Assembly: GCA_002309915.1 (NCBI GenBank)
Contig: DBYT01000070.1
Span: 3,102 to 17,149, forward strand
Reading direction: 5' to 3'
Length of the DNA stretch: 14,048 bases
From: Bacteroidales bacterium UBA1179
GTDB taxonomy: Bacteria; Bacteroidota; Bacteroidia; Bacteroidales; Bacteroidaceae
The notes beneath the pieces are model-generated. The model had not been told where the DNA came from, did not search any database, and was given only the letters and a program-made list of their open reading frames with translations. Both the position numbers and the translations under genes were made by a program. Below are positions 1-7,010 of the stretch, piece after piece (positions within the stretch are counted from its first letter, which is position 1; every line of letters begins with the position of its first letter).

Positions 1-1509
1 GTCAAGAGAGATACCACAGACCTTAAGCGTTTGAATGATAACCCTAGCGACCGTATCAACTGGAGTGTTCAGGCTACATATTCAGAGCCTATCTCAACCG
101 GTACATATCTGCAGTTCAGTTATCAGTTCCAGTATAGCAAGCAGAACAGTGACCGTGCTACATACGATATCAACAATAACACTTGGGGTAATCCTTGGGA
201 TACACCGCAGTGGATTTATGAGGACAATGAAAAGGTTCTCAACCAGAAGCTGAGCACCAACTCATATTACTACAATTTGGACCAGACTGCTCAGATCCAG
301 TTCCGTAAGAATGCTACAGACCAGTCATACAACTTTACAGTAGGTCTTTCTGTTCTGCCTCAGTATTCAAAGATGAACTACACCGGTATGGGCGTTGTTG
401 ATACCCTTCTGGAGCGTACAGTATTCAACTGGACTCCTACAGTACAGTTCCGTTACAGAGTTACCCGTCAGGAGCAGATCAACATCCGTTACAACGGTCG
501 TTCAAGCCAGCCTCAGATGTCACAGTTGCTTGACATTCGTGATGACAGCAACCCGCTGCGTGTATCAAGCGGTAATCCTAACCTGCTTCCTACATTCAAC
601 AACCAGTTGAGCCTGGGTTATCAGAAGTACAATCCTGTAACAATGGGTAGTTTCAATGTAAACACCAGCATCAGCAATACTCTCCGTCAGATCCAGAACA
701 AGACTACACTTCTTGCCAACGGTGGTACCGAGAGCAGACCTGAGAACATGGACGGTTTCTGGGCTAACTGGAATGCCAACGCAAGCATCATGTACAACTA
801 CACATTCCCCGATGACCGTTACTCAATCATGAGCAATACATCAGGTAACTTCAGCCATCAGGAAGGTTGGGCATCAATCGTAGGTCAGGAGGCACAGCTT
901 CGTAAGACCAACACCACCGGTGCTAACGAGAGCTTGAGCGCTGAGTATCGTGACGATTACCTGACTGTATCATTGGATGGTACACTGCGTTATCAGCACT
1001 CAACCAATGACCTGCAGCCTGAGCGTAACATGGATACCTATGACTTCAGTTACGGTACCAGTGTCATGGCTTACATTCCTTGGAGAAACATGCGTCTGGG
1101 TTCTGATATCAACATGAACAGCCGTCGTGGTTATGACGCTGAGATGAATACAGATGAGCTTATCTGGAATGCTTCACTGTCATTCTCATTCCTCAAGGGC
1201 AACAAGGCCAGCCTTTCACTCGCTGCTTATGATATTCTGCACCAGCGCAGTACTGTAAGCCGTTCAATGAGCGCTACTTCACGTACTGATACTGAGAACA
1301 AGAACATCACCAGCTACTTCATGGCTACTCTGACCTATCGTCTGTCACTCATGGGTGACCGTAACTCACGTGCTCAGCTCCGTGGTAACATGGGTATGGG
1401 TGGCTTCGGTGGCGGCATGGGCGGCTTCGGCGGCGGCATGGGCGGCATGGGCGGCGGCATGCCTATGGGCGGCGGCGGCTTCGGTGGCGGCATGGGTGGT
1501 CGTTTCTGA
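1..1509 (+). CDS. Outer membrane beta-barrel protein (OMP_b-brl_3 / TonB-receptor-like), 5' partial
   Basis: The reading frame is open from base 1, so the gene begins outside the window; the TTG at 31 is not the true start. The 502 residues seen are rich in alternating polar/aromatic strands, as expected of an outer-membrane barrel. The stretch at about nt 1070-1350 (IPWRNMRLGSDINMNSRRG, then SLSFSF, AAYDILHQ, and finally SYFMATLTYRLSL) is the typical final-strand pattern of the Bacteroidetes outer membrane beta-barrel family Pfam OMP_b-brl_3. Members usually carry an N-terminal carboxypeptidase-regulatory-like domain and a plug, which would lie upstream here. After the last strand comes a Gly/Met/Phe-rich tail of nearly 40 residues ending in Arg-Phe. 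No ligand can be named from this part. A strong terminator follows 28 bases after the stop. I am confident of the fold and much less sure of the transport role. Confidence 0.85.
   Translation, partial: VKRDTTDLKRLNDNPSDRINWSVQATYSEPISTGTYLQFSYQFQYSKQNSDRATYDINNNTWGNPWDTPQWIYEDNEKVLNQKLSTNSYYYNLDQTAQIQFRKNATDQSYNFTVGLSVLPQYSKMNYTGMGVVDTLLERTVFNWTPTVQFRYRVTRQEQINIRYNGRSSQPQMSQLLDIRDDSNPLRVSSGNPNLLPTFNNQLSLGYQKYNPVTMGSFNVNTSISNTLRQIQNKTTLLANGGTESRPENMDGFWANWNANASIMYNYTFPDDRYSIMSNTSGNFSHQEGWASIVGQEAQLRKTNTTGANESLSAEYRDDYLTVSLDGTLRYQHSTNDLQPERNMDTYDFSYGTSVMAYIPWRNMRLGSDINMNSRRGYDAEMNTDELIWNASLSFSFLKGNKASLSLAAYDILHQRSTVSRSMSATSRTDTENKNITSYFMATLTYRLSLMGDRNSRAQLRGNMGMGGFGGGMGGFGGGMGGMGGGMPMGGGGFGGGMGGRF
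1390..1503 (+). repeat. In-frame GGC/ATG tandem repeat encoding the Gly/Met/Phe-rich tail
   Basis: The 3' end of the barrel gene is built from repeated glycine codons (GGC/GGT) broken by ATG and TTC, giving units such as GGFGGGM and GGMGGGM. The period is a multiple of three, so slippage or unequal recombination would change tail length without breaking the frame. The only residues after the repeat are Arg-Phe, so the terminal aromatic expected of an outer-membrane protein is kept. Confidence 0.8.
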
Positions 1510-1536
1510 TCCTCTCCCCACAACGATTAGAATTTA

Positions 1537-1570
1537 ATCAGGGAATCCTTCGGGGTTCCCTGATTTCTTT
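1537..1570 (+). terminator. Rho-independent terminator of the beta-barrel gene
   Basis: A 12-bp stem (ATCAGGGAATCC with GGGTTCCCTGAT, one G-U pair) closes on a UUCG tetraloop between a C-G pair, which is an exceptionally stable loop. It is followed by TTCTTT. It starts 28 bases after the stop codon at 1507-1509. Confidence 0.85.
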
Positions 1571-1586
1571 ATGTCCAATTGGAAAG

Positions 1587-1758
1587 GTAAACAGAGTTAA
1601 GGGGTATCCAGGACAATGCCCTCCCACAACTAAATATATCTATTCCGAAACTTTCAGAGTAAAACTCTACGTTCCAGAATAGATATATTTAGTCGCGGGC
1701 CCCTCCCACTGGTCACGCGTGGGTGCGAGAGTCCTGGATACCCCTTAACTCTGTTTAC
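1587..1758. repeat. 172-bp nested palindromic element with perfect 28-bp terminal inverted repeats
   Basis: The outer arms 1587-1614 and 1731-1758 are perfect reverse complements over 28 bp (left arm begins GTAAACAGAGTTAAGG). Inside, 1629-1645 and 1677-1693 form a second perfect 17-bp inverted repeat (ACTAAATATATCTATTC). Inside that, AGAGT-AAA-ACTCT at 1656-1668 forms a small hairpin. The right side also has a CCCAC...GTGGG hairpin near 1705-1723, and CTCCCAC occurs on both sides of the middle stem. I see no open reading frame of use, no matching target-site duplication at the edges and no clear promoter. It lies between two terminators, so neither flanking gene should transcribe it much. The best guess is a MITE-like non-autonomous mobile or palindromic intergenic element; a recombinase substrate or structured RNA is possible. 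Confidence 0.8.
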
Positions 1759-1771
1759 GTGCACCTAGGAA

Positions 1772-1806
1772 AAAGAAGACCCTGCGAAAATCGCAAGGTC
1801 TTCTTT
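1772..1806 (-). terminator. Terminator of the arabinofuranosidase operon, possibly bidirectional
   Basis: A perfect 10-bp stem (AAAGAAGACC at 1772-1781 with GGTCTTCTTT at 1797-1806) is extended by an inner GCGA/TCGC stem with an AAA loop. On the minus strand it ends in five T (1774-1770), the usual terminator form, and lies 74 bases beyond the GH51 stop codon. On the plus strand it ends in CTTCTTT and could also act for transcripts from the left. Confidence 0.8.
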
Positions 1807-1810
1807 GCTC

Positions 1811-1881
1811 AATTCTCAATTCTCCGCTCGGCCCGAAGGGACGCTTTCACAAAGCGAAGCGACTGAAAGAATTCTCAATTC
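1811..1881. repeat. AATTCTC direct repeats flanking a small hairpin, 3' UTR of the GH51 gene
   Basis: The 12-mer AATTCTCAATTC occurs at 1811-1822 and again at 1870-1881, the second copy overlapping the TGA stop of the GH51 gene. The first copy is part of a CTCAATT tandem repeat (1808-1824). Between the copies is a palindrome, CGCTTT-CAC-AAAGCG, at 1842-1856. The patch would be transcribed as the 3' untranslated part of the GH51 message. It could be a small repeated intergenic sequence that inserted at the gene end; one window cannot show whether it recurs in the genome. Confidence 0.55.
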
Positions 1882-4800
1882 ACTTTGTGGGTGTGAGTTT
1901 GATGATTCCGATTGAGTTCTCGGGGAGGGTAAGGGTGAACTGCTTTTTGATGGTGCCGTAGTTTTTGGTGTGGGGTACTACGGCTTCGGTGTAGCTTACT
2001 CGGTTACGGTTGCCTCCGAATCCTCCGAAGGGGCCGGGACGGCCTCCCTGCAGCTGCTGTGCCTGGGGCTGTGCTCCGGCAAAGCTGTTCAGGTCTCCCT
2101 GGTTCTTGATCTTGGTGTCGTGTGATGAGATGAAGTCAACCGTTGCGGTGTACTTTTTGCGCTTCTGGCCCTTACCCATGTTGATGGTGAGTTCCTTATC
2201 CACGGCCTCAGAATTTACGAACTTGATGTAAACCTCACCGGTCTCTGTGTCAACTGTGGGTGAAGTGTAGACGGTGGCATCGGCCTCTGTTCCGTTCATC
2301 ACGTCGGTCATCTGGAAGGCGCGGTTACCGGCCTCGCTGAAGAGGGCCTGATAGTAGTAGTTGGTGGTTCGCCACATGCCGCGGTTGTCGAACCAGATCA
2401 GGTTGGAGTTCCACTTGTTGTAGCCTTTCTTGCAGAGCAGGGGAGCATAGGCAGCCATTACAACCATATCACTGTTGCGCTCCAGGCTGGTCCAGTAAGC
2501 GGCCTCAGCCATGGCCGATGCATAATCGTTGTTGCTGTTGTTATTGGCAAACTCACCTACGAATACGCGGGTGGGGCGCTCACGGTCATAGGTCAGGCCG
2601 TCTGCACCGCGAACCTTATCGGCATTATAGCGGTCACCGTTGGTGTAGAACCACTGGTTGTTGCGGTAGTAGTGCTCATCGACAACGGTGTTCTGATACT
2701 TCTCATCGATTTCATGCATGTTGGCGTTGAACTCCGGACCGTCAGCGGCAGAACCGGCGGTAGAGACGATGATGATGTCAGGATACTTGGCCTGCACCTC
2801 TTTATATATGATGTCAAAACGCTCCCAGAACTCAGGTCCCTTATTTTCGTTACCTATACCCAGGTACTTGAGGTTGAAGGGCTCGGGATGTCCCATATCG
2901 GCACGCATCTTGCCCCATTTGGTATCGGTACCACCGTTGCAGAACTCAATGAAGTCAAGGGCATCACATACAAATATGTCGTGGAAACGCTTGCGGTCGG
3001 CCTCGGTCTCAAGCGGAGCAATGTACTGATGTCCTGCAAACTGGCAGGTTACACCGTTGTTGAGAACGGGCAGGGGAGTTGCTCCAAGTGACTCTGCCAT
3101 AAGCAGATACTCATAGAATCCTACGTACTGTGATGTCCAGTAACCCCAGTGGTTGCGGAATCCTATACGCTCTTCCTCGGGGCCGATGGAGTTCTTCCAA
3201 AACGGCTGGCCGAAGTAGTTGGTACCCTCACTGGCGCATCCGCCGGGGAAGCGCATGAATGTGGGGTGCAGATCAGCCAGAGCCTGCATCAGATCCTTGC
3301 GGAAGGGGCCGAATTTGCCATCCTGCCAGAGCTGTGAAGCCTCGGGGAGCAGTGTTACGTAGTCAAGCCAGAATGTACCGGCTGCATCGGCCATGATGGC
3401 AAGACGGCTGTCAACAGAGCGCTCGGCCTTGAGCTGGCCGGTATACTTCTGCCAGTCGTTCTTGAGGCCTGATATGGTAATTACGTTTGAGTTGGCCTGT
3501 CCGTTTGCATCCTCAAGGCAAACCTTGATGGTGCCGGGGTATGACTGACCTGCCAGATAGAGGGTAAGGTCGTAGCTTACGCCCTGTACGGTGGGGATAG
3601 AGGCCTTCTGGGTGTTGTTTGAGTAGTAGCCGCGGCGGTCATTGGGGGCTGTGCCGTAACCGTTGGCTGCTATTCCGAATCCACTGCCTATGGTGTCAAT
3701 GTCAAATTTGACGCTGTACTGGGCGTAGCGCAGCTCATCGTCATACTTATCGTTGGGATCAAAGTCGTAGAAACGTTTAAGGTCCTTGACCAGAGGCTTG
3801 TCGGCAACTGCGTGAGCCTGACCTACAGCGCCTTCACCTTTCAGGACTGTCCAGCCAAAGAATACAGTGTCTGAATATGAGAACTCCTTCTGCTTGTCAC
3901 GTGCGGGTGCATCGGGCACATTGTAAGCCTGGAATGAGTGGTTCTGGATAAGCTGGGCGCATATACCGCCGTCGAGTGACTGGTTGATATCCTCAAAGAA
4001 TATACCGGCCAGAGTGGGGCTGACCTCAATACCCAGGCCCTTCTTCTTGAGGTTAAGTGTTACCTCACGCTTCTGGACGGGCTTGAATCCCTGCAACTGG
4101 AGCATCTTCTCGGCCATACGGTAACCCATAAGGCGCATACCCTCGGTGCTGAAGTGGAACTGGTCACCGGTGCTCTCGCAGCCCAGTGATGAGATTACGT
4201 AGCCGTTCTTCATGACCTTGGGCAGGTTGGCCAGCACTACCTCGTTGAATGCGGCGCAAACACCACCTTGCTCAGCCTGCTTGAGCTCACCGGCCAGCAG
4301 AGGTATCTCGTCGGGGTTAAGACCCAGGTCGGCGCACAGGTCATCATGTATCTTCTTGAGTCGTGCGCACCACTGGTCATCGTCGGGGTTGGATTCACCC
4401 TGATGTACCAGCATACCCTTTATGACACCGCTCTTCTGAGCTATCTTAGCCATATCGACAATGCGCTGATAGCAGTTCATGTCATACTCCTTGGCCATAT
4501 TTACAAGCCAGTTGCGGCTGGGATCGGCGGCCTCCATTGCAAGGTACTCCTCGCAGGCATCCTTGTCCCAGAGTTCCAGCTTGGCGCCGGCAACAGAAAC
4601 GTTGATTACACCTACACGGTACTGCTCGGGGAGTTCCTCAATCATCTTGCGGCCAAAGAAATCCACGGGACCCATGTTGTTGCTCTGACGGCAGATAGGG
4701 GGTGTGGCGGTGTACCATTCACCCTTTACGCGGTTGTAACGCGGCATATCCACGGCCGATACAAACTGGAACCTTGGGTCGTTCCAATCCTTGTCCTGAT

Positions 4801-4936
4801 CAGCCGGAGTGGCGCCGGCCTCCATGTTGGACTGGCCAAAGCATAAGTAAATGAAGAAATTGGGATCAGGCGTCTGAGCCTGGAGCGACAAAGCCGTAAA
4901 GACCGTTGCCGCAAACAGCAATAGTTTTGTTTTCAT
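1880..4936 (-). CDS. Secreted bifunctional SGNH acetylesterase-like / GH51 alpha-L-arabinofuranosidase
   Basis: 1018 residues with a signal peptide (1 to about 20, ending SLQAQ). Residues 27-285 look like an SGNH/sialate-O-acetylesterase (CE6-like) domain: GQSNM with Ser36, HQGES at 178-182, and DQFH at 258-261 giving the Asp/His of the triad. Residues 300-1018 are a GH51 enzyme: the start GIFFEDINQSLDGG (311-324), a CBM4_9-like beta-sandwich at about 340-530, RFPGGC at 562-567, GNEN with acid/base Glu697, and VGEFA with nucleophile Glu795, then a C-terminal beta-sandwich. GH51 enzymes remove L-arabinose side chains from arabinoxylan or arabinan. The esterase domain would fit removal of acetyl groups from the same polymer, but that is inferred. 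An odd Gln/Gly/Arg-rich insert sits at about 955-978 inside the C-terminal sandwich. The start lies 13 bases after the mgtC-like stop with no promoter seen between, so the two are probably one operon. Confidence 0.92.
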   Translation of the reverse strand: MKTKLLLFAATVFTALSLQAQTPDPNFFIYLCFGQSNMEAGATPADQDKDWNDPRFQFVSAVDMPRYNRVKGEWYTATPPICRQSNNMGPVDFFGRKMIEELPEQYRVGVINVSVAGAKLELWDKDACEEYLAMEAADPSRNWLVNMAKEYDMNCYQRIVDMAKIAQKSGVIKGMLVHQGESNPDDDQWCARLKKIHDDLCADLGLNPDEIPLLAGELKQAEQGGVCAAFNEVVLANLPKVMKNGYVISSLGCESTGDQFHFSTEGMRLMGYRMAEKMLQLQGFKPVQKREVTLNLKKKGLGIEVSPTLAGIFFEDINQSLDGGICAQLIQNHSFQAYNVPDAPARDKQKEFSYSDTVFFGWTVLKGEGAVGQAHAVADKPLVKDLKRFYDFDPNDKYDDELRYAQYSVKFDIDTIGSGFGIAANGYGTAPNDRRGYYSNNTQKASIPTVQGVSYDLTLYLAGQSYPGTIKVCLEDANGQANSNVITISGLKNDWQKYTGQLKAERSVDSRLAIMADAAGTFWLDYVTLLPEASQLWQDGKFGPFRKDLMQALADLHPTFMRFPGGCASEGTNYFGQPFWKNSIGPEEERIGFRNHWGYWTSQYVGFYEYLLMAESLGATPLPVLNNGVTCQFAGHQYIAPLETEADRKRFHDIFVCDALDFIEFCNGGTDTKWGKMRADMGHPEPFNLKYLGIGNENKGPEFWERFDIIYKEVQAKYPDIIIVSTAGSAADGPEFNANMHEIDEKYQNTVVDEHYYRNNQWFYTNGDRYNADKVRGADGLTYDRERPTRVFVGEFANNNSNNDYASAMAEAAYWTSLERNSDMVVMAAYAPLLCKKGYNKWNSNLIWFDNRGMWRTTNYYYQALFSEAGNRAFQMTDVMNGTEADATVYTSPTVDTETGEVYIKFVNSEAVDKELTINMGKGQKRKKYTATVDFISSHDTKIKNQGDLNSFAGAQPQAQQLQGGRPGPFGGFGGNRNRVSYTEAVVPHTKNYGTIKKQFTLTLPENSIGIIKLTPTK

Positions 4937-4949
4937 ACAGTTAATAGGG

Positions 4950-5435
4950 TTATTTATTGTCCTTTGATGTTTCCTGATTCTCTTTTTCCTCCTGTTCCAA
5001 GGCTTTCTGGCGGGAGTTGTTCTCGTGGAAAAGGAATGATGACGCCAGTACCAGAATGACTATCACGGTAACCAGTGCCGATACCCATATCAGTCCGACA
5101 CCTACGGCAATTCCGATGATACTGGTTGCGAATATGCTGGCCGCGGTCGTCAGGCCGGACACGTCGTACTTATTCTTAATAATAAGGCCGGCGCCGATGA
5201 AACCGATGCCGGTAACCACCTGGGCTGCAATTCGGCCCGGATCACCGTTAATGAGGTTCAGATTGGTCTGGCAAATCCAGATGGATGCGAGAGTAGCTAG
5301 GGTAGATGCCATGCAGATTAGCATGAAAGTCCTTACTCCTGCGGGATGCTTGTGAATATATCGTTCAACACCTATGCAGCAGCCAAACAGGGCGCTTATA
5401 AGAATTCTGGTTACGGCAATACTTTCGGTCAGCAT
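4950..5435 (-). CDS. MgtC/SapB family inner-membrane protein
   Basis: 161 residues with about five hydrophobic segments (roughly 8-24, 36-54, 71-87, 99-116, 117-135) and the family landmarks: GVER at 22-25, HPAGVRT at 30-36, RIAAQVVTGIGFIGAG at 68-83 and GLTTAA at 94-99. The charged tail (137-161) is short, so the ACT-like C-terminal domain of Salmonella MgtC (a protein of about 230 residues) is missing; this is the shorter SapB type. Family members are linked to magnesium limitation and, in Salmonella, to restraint of the F1Fo ATP synthase. The function in Bacteroidales is not established. It is the first gene of a likely operon with the GH51 enzyme and shares an overlapping divergent promoter region with the phosphatase gene. 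Confidence 0.92.
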   Translation of the reverse strand: MLTESIAVTRILISALFGCCIGVERYIHKHPAGVRTFMLICMASTLATLASIWICQTNLNLINGDPGRIAAQVVTGIGFIGAGLIIKNKYDVSGLTTAASIFATSIIGIAVGVGLIWVSALVTVIVILVLASSFLFHENNSRQKALEQEEKENQETSKDNK

Positions 5436-5453
5436 ATCAGTAGGTTTTATCTA

Positions 5454-5486
5454 TTTGCAAAAATAATCTAAGATTCTTATCTTTAC
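5454..5486 (+). promoter_or_regulatory. Bacteroidetes-type promoter for the histidine phosphatase gene
   Basis: TTTG at 5454-5457 (-33 box) is followed after 20 bp by TATCTTTAC at 5478-5486, close to the TAnnTTTG -7 consensus. The ATG at 5507 is 21 bases further, so the leader would be only about 10-15 nt. There is no Shine-Dalgarno sequence, as is usual in this phylum. Confidence 0.7.
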
Positions 5487-5489
5487 AAA
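5457..5489 (-). promoter_or_regulatory. Bacteroidetes-type promoter for mgtC-GH51, overlapping the divergent promoter
   Basis: Read on the minus strand, TTTG (5489-5486) is followed after 20 bp by TATTTTTGC (5465-5457), an excellent TAnnTTTG -7 box. The ATG of the mgtC-like gene ends at 5433, so the leader is about 15 nt. The -7 box of this promoter overlaps the -33 box of the plus-strand promoter by one base, and the reverse holds at the other end. Confidence 0.7.
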
Positions 5490-5506
5490 CAATTACTAAT
5501 CGCATT

Positions 5507-6889
5507 ATGAGAAAGATATTCGTAGCGTTGTCAGTGTTGTTGCTGACATTCAGTGTTAAAGCTCAAATCATAAAAAGGGACCAGGTCAATGCCGATAACC
5601 TGAAGAAGATGGCAGGCTCAGTGTATGCATATGAGGCTCCCACAGAACCTCTCACACCGGCTCCCAAAGGATTCAAACCCGTATATCTGACACATTTCGG
5701 CCGTCACGGATCACGTTTCCTGGACAACGCGTCCAATTACGACCGTCCGTACAATATCCTTAAGGAGGCCGATGATGCCGGCGCACTGACCGATTTCGGC
5801 AAAGACGTACTGCGCCGCCTGGAGATAATCCGTGCCGAGGCCGACCAGCGTGCAGGAGACCTTACACCCAAGGGCATGCAGCAGCATCGTGACATAGCAC
5901 GCCGTATGGTTGAGAACTATCCCGAACTCTTTACCAATGACAAGATCATCATGGCCCGTTCCACCACATCACACCGCGTGCTGGTGAGCGAGTATTCGGC
6001 CCTGATGCAGATTCTGCGCATGCGTCCCAAGATCAGGTTCGATTATGACTCCAGCAACCACGACGAGCCCTGGATGTATACCGAGGACAAGGCCGTATCG
6101 GCACATAAGCGTAAGATCAATGCTGCAGTTCAGGAGTTCAACCAGCGCCACACACATCCGGAGCGCCTTATGAGTGCCCTGTTCAAGGATCCCGAATACA
6201 TCAAGACTGCAGGCGGACGTGACCAGAGCGGCAGCCTCTATTCATCACTCTACGATGTGGCTTCATACGCTCAGGGATCGGACCCCGGAGTTGACCTTGA
6301 TGACGTGTTTACCTATGATGAATGGTATGACCAGTTCCTTATGAATAACATGCGTTGGTATTCACAGGCAGGATATTCACCTCTTACAGACAATGTGATT
6401 CCTTACGGCCACTGCGTAACCCTGCAGAACTTCATTGATTTTGCCGATGAGGCTCTGGCCGGTAACGGTGTCAGCGTGATGCTGCGTTACGGTCATGAGG
6501 TTACACTTATGTCATTCTTCTCACTTTTGGACCTGAACGGTTCCGGATACAGCACCGATGATCTGGAGAGCGTAGCCGACCATTGGGCTGCCTATAATTT
6601 GGCTTATATGGGCGGTAACGTACAGTGGGTATTCTTCCGCGACAAGAAGGGTGAGGTGATTGTAAAGTTCCTGCTTAACGAGCAGGAGGCCACACTGCCG
6701 GAGTCAGTTCCGTTCTACAAGGATGCCAAAGGTAAGGAGCAGCGTCCGTATTACCGCTGGGAGGACGTAAAGAAGTTCTACCTTGCCAAGATTGCCTATT
6801 GGGAGGATTTCAAGGCTCATGATGATACGCCCGTCGAGGAGACGCCACGCCGCAGTTACCGTCAGGAGATCAACACCAGCTCAAACTAA
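5507..6889 (+). CDS. Secreted histidine acid phosphatase, phytase/MINPP-like
   Basis: 460 residues with a signal peptide (1 to about 20, ending SVKAQ). Residues 62-71 contain the branch 2 histidine phosphatase signature THFGRHGSRF; His67 would be the phosphorylated nucleophile and Arg66/Arg70 bind phosphate. Further conserved positions are RSTTSHR at 151-157 (phosphate-binding Arg) and RYGHE at 327-331, which fits the C-terminal proton-donor motif. Related Bacteroidetes enzymes act on inositol polyphosphates such as phytate, so release of phosphate from plant phytate in the periplasm is likely but not proven. The C-terminal catalytic tripeptide is neither the HD of classic acid phosphatases nor the HAE of MINPP enzymes, so the substrate remains open. 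It is divergent from mgtC. No clear terminator follows, leaving possible read-through into the LRR gene. Confidence 0.88.
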   Translation: MRKIFVALSVLLLTFSVKAQIIKRDQVNADNLKKMAGSVYAYEAPTEPLTPAPKGFKPVYLTHFGRHGSRFLDNASNYDRPYNILKEADDAGALTDFGKDVLRRLEIIRAEADQRAGDLTPKGMQQHRDIARRMVENYPELFTNDKIIMARSTTSHRVLVSEYSALMQILRMRPKIRFDYDSSNHDEPWMYTEDKAVSAHKRKINAAVQEFNQRHTHPERLMSALFKDPEYIKTAGGRDQSGSLYSSLYDVASYAQGSDPGVDLDDVFTYDEWYDQFLMNNMRWYSQAGYSPLTDNVIPYGHCVTLQNFIDFADEALAGNGVSVMLRYGHEVTLMSFFSLLDLNGSGYSTDDLESVADHWAAYNLAYMGGNVQWVFFRDKKGEVIVKFLLNEQEATLPESVPFYKDAKGKEQRPYYRWEDVKKFYLAKIAYWEDFKAHDDTPVEETPRRSYRQEINTSSN

Positions 6890-6949
6890 CCGATTAATAT
6901 TTTTAGTTGAAAAACACGCCAATGTATGATTATGTTTTAAGATTTTGAA

Positions 6950-6958
6950 TATATTTGC
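6950..6958 (+). promoter_or_regulatory. Probable -7 box for the BspA-like gene
   Basis: TATATTTGC matches TAnnTTTG exactly, and lies 53 bases before the ATG at 7011. No good TTTG lies 19-21 bp upstream, so the -33 element is weak or absent; the surrounding DNA is AT-rich. The leader would be about 45 nt and shows no hairpin. Confidence 0.55.
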
Positions 6959-7010
6959 AGCCGGGTATTCAAAAAATCCTGATTACTAAACTAATTATCA
7001 ATAGTCCAAA

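Noticed and set aside
1587..1758. Integron attC site
   Set aside because: The ends lack the RYYYAAC / GTTRRRY core sites, and the arms are perfectly paired without the extrahelical bases expected of attC; there is no cassette gene or integrase.
1587..1758. Phase-variable promoter inversion
   Set aside because: The inner region has only a partial -7 match (TATATTTA) and no paired -33, and both flanking genes point towards the element, so inversion would not drive either. Kept only as a remote possibility in the finding.
4268..4846. 192-codon plus-strand frame opposite the esterase domain
   Set aside because: Antisense to a confident coding region with SGNH motifs; the translation shows no family features and there is no promoter.
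6890..7010. Terminator after the phosphatase gene
   Set aside because: The region is AT-rich with a T run but I could not find a convincing stem next to it.
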